From: JADHUC01 sp964617665
GTDB taxonomy: Bacteria > Planctomycetota > Planctomycetia > Pirellulales > Pirellulaceae
Length of the DNA stretch: 14,102 nucleotides
Reading direction: 5' to 3'
Assembly: GCA_964617665.1 (NCBI GenBank)
Contig: CAZUAH010000357.1
Location: 1-14,102 of the forward strand
The stretch's first letter is position 1, and each line of letters starts with the position of its first letter. Below are positions 12,388 to 14,102 of this stretch, in pieces. The notes below the pieces were generated by a model. That model was not told where the DNA came from. It did no database searches and was given only the letters and a program-made list of their open reading frames with translations. A program made the translations under genes and the position numbers.

Positions 12388-14102
12388 TTACTCAGCTTGG
12401 AAGACGACGCGAAACCCAACGGTGTCATGCACTAAGTCGGGATCGTTACCGGTTCGATGGCGCGTTCGTGCATCGGCCGGCGGGTCCCGAAAACAACCTC
12501 CGCGTGTCACACGGTATTTCCCTTTTGCTGGTCCTGTTGGGTTTGCCAACGGTTCTGACGGGTAATCGCCTTTCCAGTCTTCGACCCATTCATCCAGATT
12601 TCCGTGCATGTCAAGGAGTTTGAATTGATTCGGTTTCCGAGATCCTACGGCGTTCAGTTTGTTGCTCAGATTCGCGAACTCCGATAGTCTGACTTCGCCT
12701 CCGCTGAAGTGGTAATCGTGGATCGAACCGTCGCCGCACGCGAATTCCCATTCTGCTTCCGTCGGTAGCCGGAATCCCGGTCCCTCGCGTTGCGCTATTC
12801 GTCTGATTTCATTCGCACCTTCGTCATAAAATGGCGGGTAACCTTCTCTCTCGTTGAGTTCATTGCAGAGCTTAGCCGCGGCAAAGTACGAGACGTAGCC
12901 TACAGGTAGGTCAGGGTTTTCGTCACCGTCGTACTGCGCCGGCAGGATTCCACGAACGTTCCGGTACTCTGCAATCGTGATTTCGGTTTGCTTGATCCAG
13001 AATTCATCGAGCTTAACACGGTGTCGGGGACACTCTTCTTCCTCGACGTCTTGCCCTTGCTTTGAACCCATCCAGAAATCAGCGCTAGGTATGAGCGAGA
13101 ACATCATCCCAGCGATCTTCCTTGTTTCCACGTTTTCCCTTGGTTCGGCTGGTTGCTCCCGTGTTTCGTTCTGGACATGCTTTTTTGGCGGGTCAACTCG
13201 CTGCTCAATGATGTCTTCAATTGGGTTCTGCTCGGCTCGGCTCTCGACGACCTGTTTGACGAACTGCATGACAACCGGAAACAATACCAGGAACAGAAGA
13301 AGAGCGCCTAAAACGAATAGCGTGCGATAGACTGCATTTCTGTTCCGCTTCCCCGATGGCGGAGGTCCGTCCGCTCGTCGGGTAGACACTTTCGCCTCGC
13401 ACGTCTCGAGCCTTTCCAATGACGGCAGCAGATCTTCCTTTGACTTTGACCGCTCGTCAATTCTTCTCTCCGTGAGGCCCCTTACCCATTCTTGTTCATC
13501 CGGATCAAGCTGCTCAACGGCGTCCAAGAATGCCACGTAAGTCCAATCTGTCTGCGGGAATCTCAGGAACGTGTAGGTTACCGCGAAACCGTATTTGTCA
13601 AACGTCGGGTGGATTGTCGCCTTGCCGTCCTCGTCGGTGCGGTAGGATTCCGGTGGTTTGAAAGCGCTGTCATTGAGTTTGGTGTCCGTCTTGATGCCCG
13701 ATTGAGTGATCTCTCGCAGAAGGTCCGGATCTCCAACTTTTACGGCCTCGTCCCGTTCAAAGTAGAATAGATTATCGGGTTTTATGTCCAAATGAGCGTC
13801 GGCAAACGAGTCGATCGCTCCAGCGCACCCTTTTAGCAGTCTGATCAGTGTCAATCGCGGAATGCCGTCCGGATGATTCTCCTGCTGATACCTCCATAGA
13901 TCGCAGTTGGCCACTTCAAACGCAGCGACAAGGCAATTAGTGGCGTCGCCGTTTAGGACAAGCGGACCGTGATGCAGAGTGACACAGTGCGACAGCTTGC
14001 TGTACTCTTGCCACCGCTCATAGCTCTCTAGCAGTTTGTCAAACGGTACTGTGAGCGGACACCAGAACCATTGTTGACTTGCCTGGTATTTTGGGGGCGT
14101 GT
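12388..14102 (-). CDS. Protein kinase-TM-FGE-sulfatase-like fusion (partial, 5' end outside window)
   Basis: The frame is open from the right edge to TAA 12388-12390, about 570 codons. The GTG at 13914 is therefore internal, not the start. The left part is a Ser/Thr-kinase-like domain. HLDIKPDN (about 13794-13771) is the catalytic loop with Asp, Lys and Asn kept, GDPD replaces DFG, and FKPPE resembles the APE motif. The ATP-binding N-lobe lies largely beyond the window. A TM helix follows (about 13326-13255, VLGALLLFLVLFPVVMQFV), then a charged linker. The C-terminal ~240 residues (about 13113-12391) form an FGE-sulfatase/SUMF1 domain with MGSKQGQD, FRLPTEAEWEFACG, MHGNLDEWVEDW, RVTRGGCF and VGFRVV. 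The cysteines of catalytic FGE are not in place (RGGCFRDPPADARTRHR), so ligand binding is more likely than formylglycine formation. A cytoplasmic kinase with an external C-type-lectin-fold sensor is the natural reading. Confidence 0.88.
   Translation of the reverse strand, partial: TPPKYQASQQWFWCPLTVPFDKLLESYERWQEYSKLSHCVTLHHGPLVLNGDATNCLVAAFEVANCDLWRYQQENHPDGIPRLTLIRLLKGCAGAIDSFADAHLDIKPDNLFYFERDEAVKVGDPDLLREITQSGIKTDTKLNDSAFKPPESYRTDEDGKATIHPTFDKYGFAVTYTFLRFPQTDWTYVAFLDAVEQLDPDEQEWVRGLTERRIDERSKSKEDLLPSLERLETCEAKVSTRRADGPPPSGKRNRNAVYRTLFVLGALLLFLVLFPVVMQFVKQVVESRAEQNPIEDIIEQRVDPPKKHVQNETREQPAEPRENVETRKIAGMMFSLIPSADFWMGSKQGQDVEEEECPRHRVKLDEFWIKQTEITIAEYRNVRGILPAQYDGDENPDLPVGYVSYFAAAKLCNELNEREGYPPFYDEGANEIRRIAQREGPGFRLPTEAEWEFACGDGSIHDYHFSGGEVRLSEFANLSNKLNAVGSRKPNQFKLLDMHGNLDEWVEDWKGDYPSEPLANPTGPAKGKYRVTRGGCFRDPPADARTRHRTGNDPDLVHDTVGFRVVFQAE

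Noticed and set aside
12388..13914. GTG at 13914 as true start of the kinase-FGE gene
   Set aside because: The frame continues without a stop to the window edge and the upstream codons look like kinase N-lobe/hinge sequence, so the gene starts outside the window.
7887..14102. Complete Zorya anti-phage system
   Set aside because: ZorA/ZorB-like architectures are suggestive, but no ZorC, ZorD helicase or ZorE nuclease-like gene is visible, and the kinase, FGE and vWA genes are not Zorya components.

Overview
The window looks like chromosomal DNA from a planctomycete, probably a Pirellulales-like bacterium. This is inferred from gene style: secreted GH127 and galactose-binding-like proteins, tandem YHS/TRASH-like secreted proteins, a kinase-FGE fusion, moderately high GC and a GC-rich intergenic palindrome. 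No rRNA, tRNA, CRISPR array or complete insertion sequence was found.

Left part (1-4837). A minus-strand secreted protein with a galactose-binding-like beta-sandwich runs off the left edge. Next is a probable metal-response unit. An ArsR/SmtB-family repressor has a perfect 7-bp inverted repeat 4 bp before its first ATG. It is followed by a secreted 401-residue protein made of eight 43-48 residue Cys-rich repeats carrying about 72 cysteines, which resembles an oversized exported metallothionein. Convergent to it is an unrecognised 317-residue protein. Beyond that lie a possible small Cys-containing ORF and a second secreted metal-binding-type protein with two YHS/TRASH-like Cys clusters.

Middle part (4838-7886). 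A secreted GH127 (DUF1680) beta-L-arabinofuranosidase-like enzyme keeps its Cys/Glu metal and nucleophile motif. On its left is a short minus-strand relic of a 3' gene end. On its right are a GC-rich hairpin/MITE-like element and a possible signal-peptide relic.

Right part (7887-14102). Two three-gene operons converge and are separated by only 79 bp. The plus operon encodes an ExbB/TolQ/MotA-type three-TM channel protein, an ExbD/MotB-type one-TM protein with the proton-carrier Asp and a long coiled coil, and a TM-anchored ExbD-periplasmic-like domain. The minus operon encodes a protein kinase-TM-FGE-like (C-type-lectin fold) fusion whose 5' end lies outside the window, a three-TM protein with a very long coiled coil that superficially resembles ZorA/MotA stators, and a TM-anchored coiled-coil/vWA protein with an intact MIDAS. 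I do not recognise this six-gene combination as a named system. A working hypothesis is an ion-motive-force-powered, kinase-controlled envelope sensor or motor. The individual domain calls are much firmer than this system-level idea.
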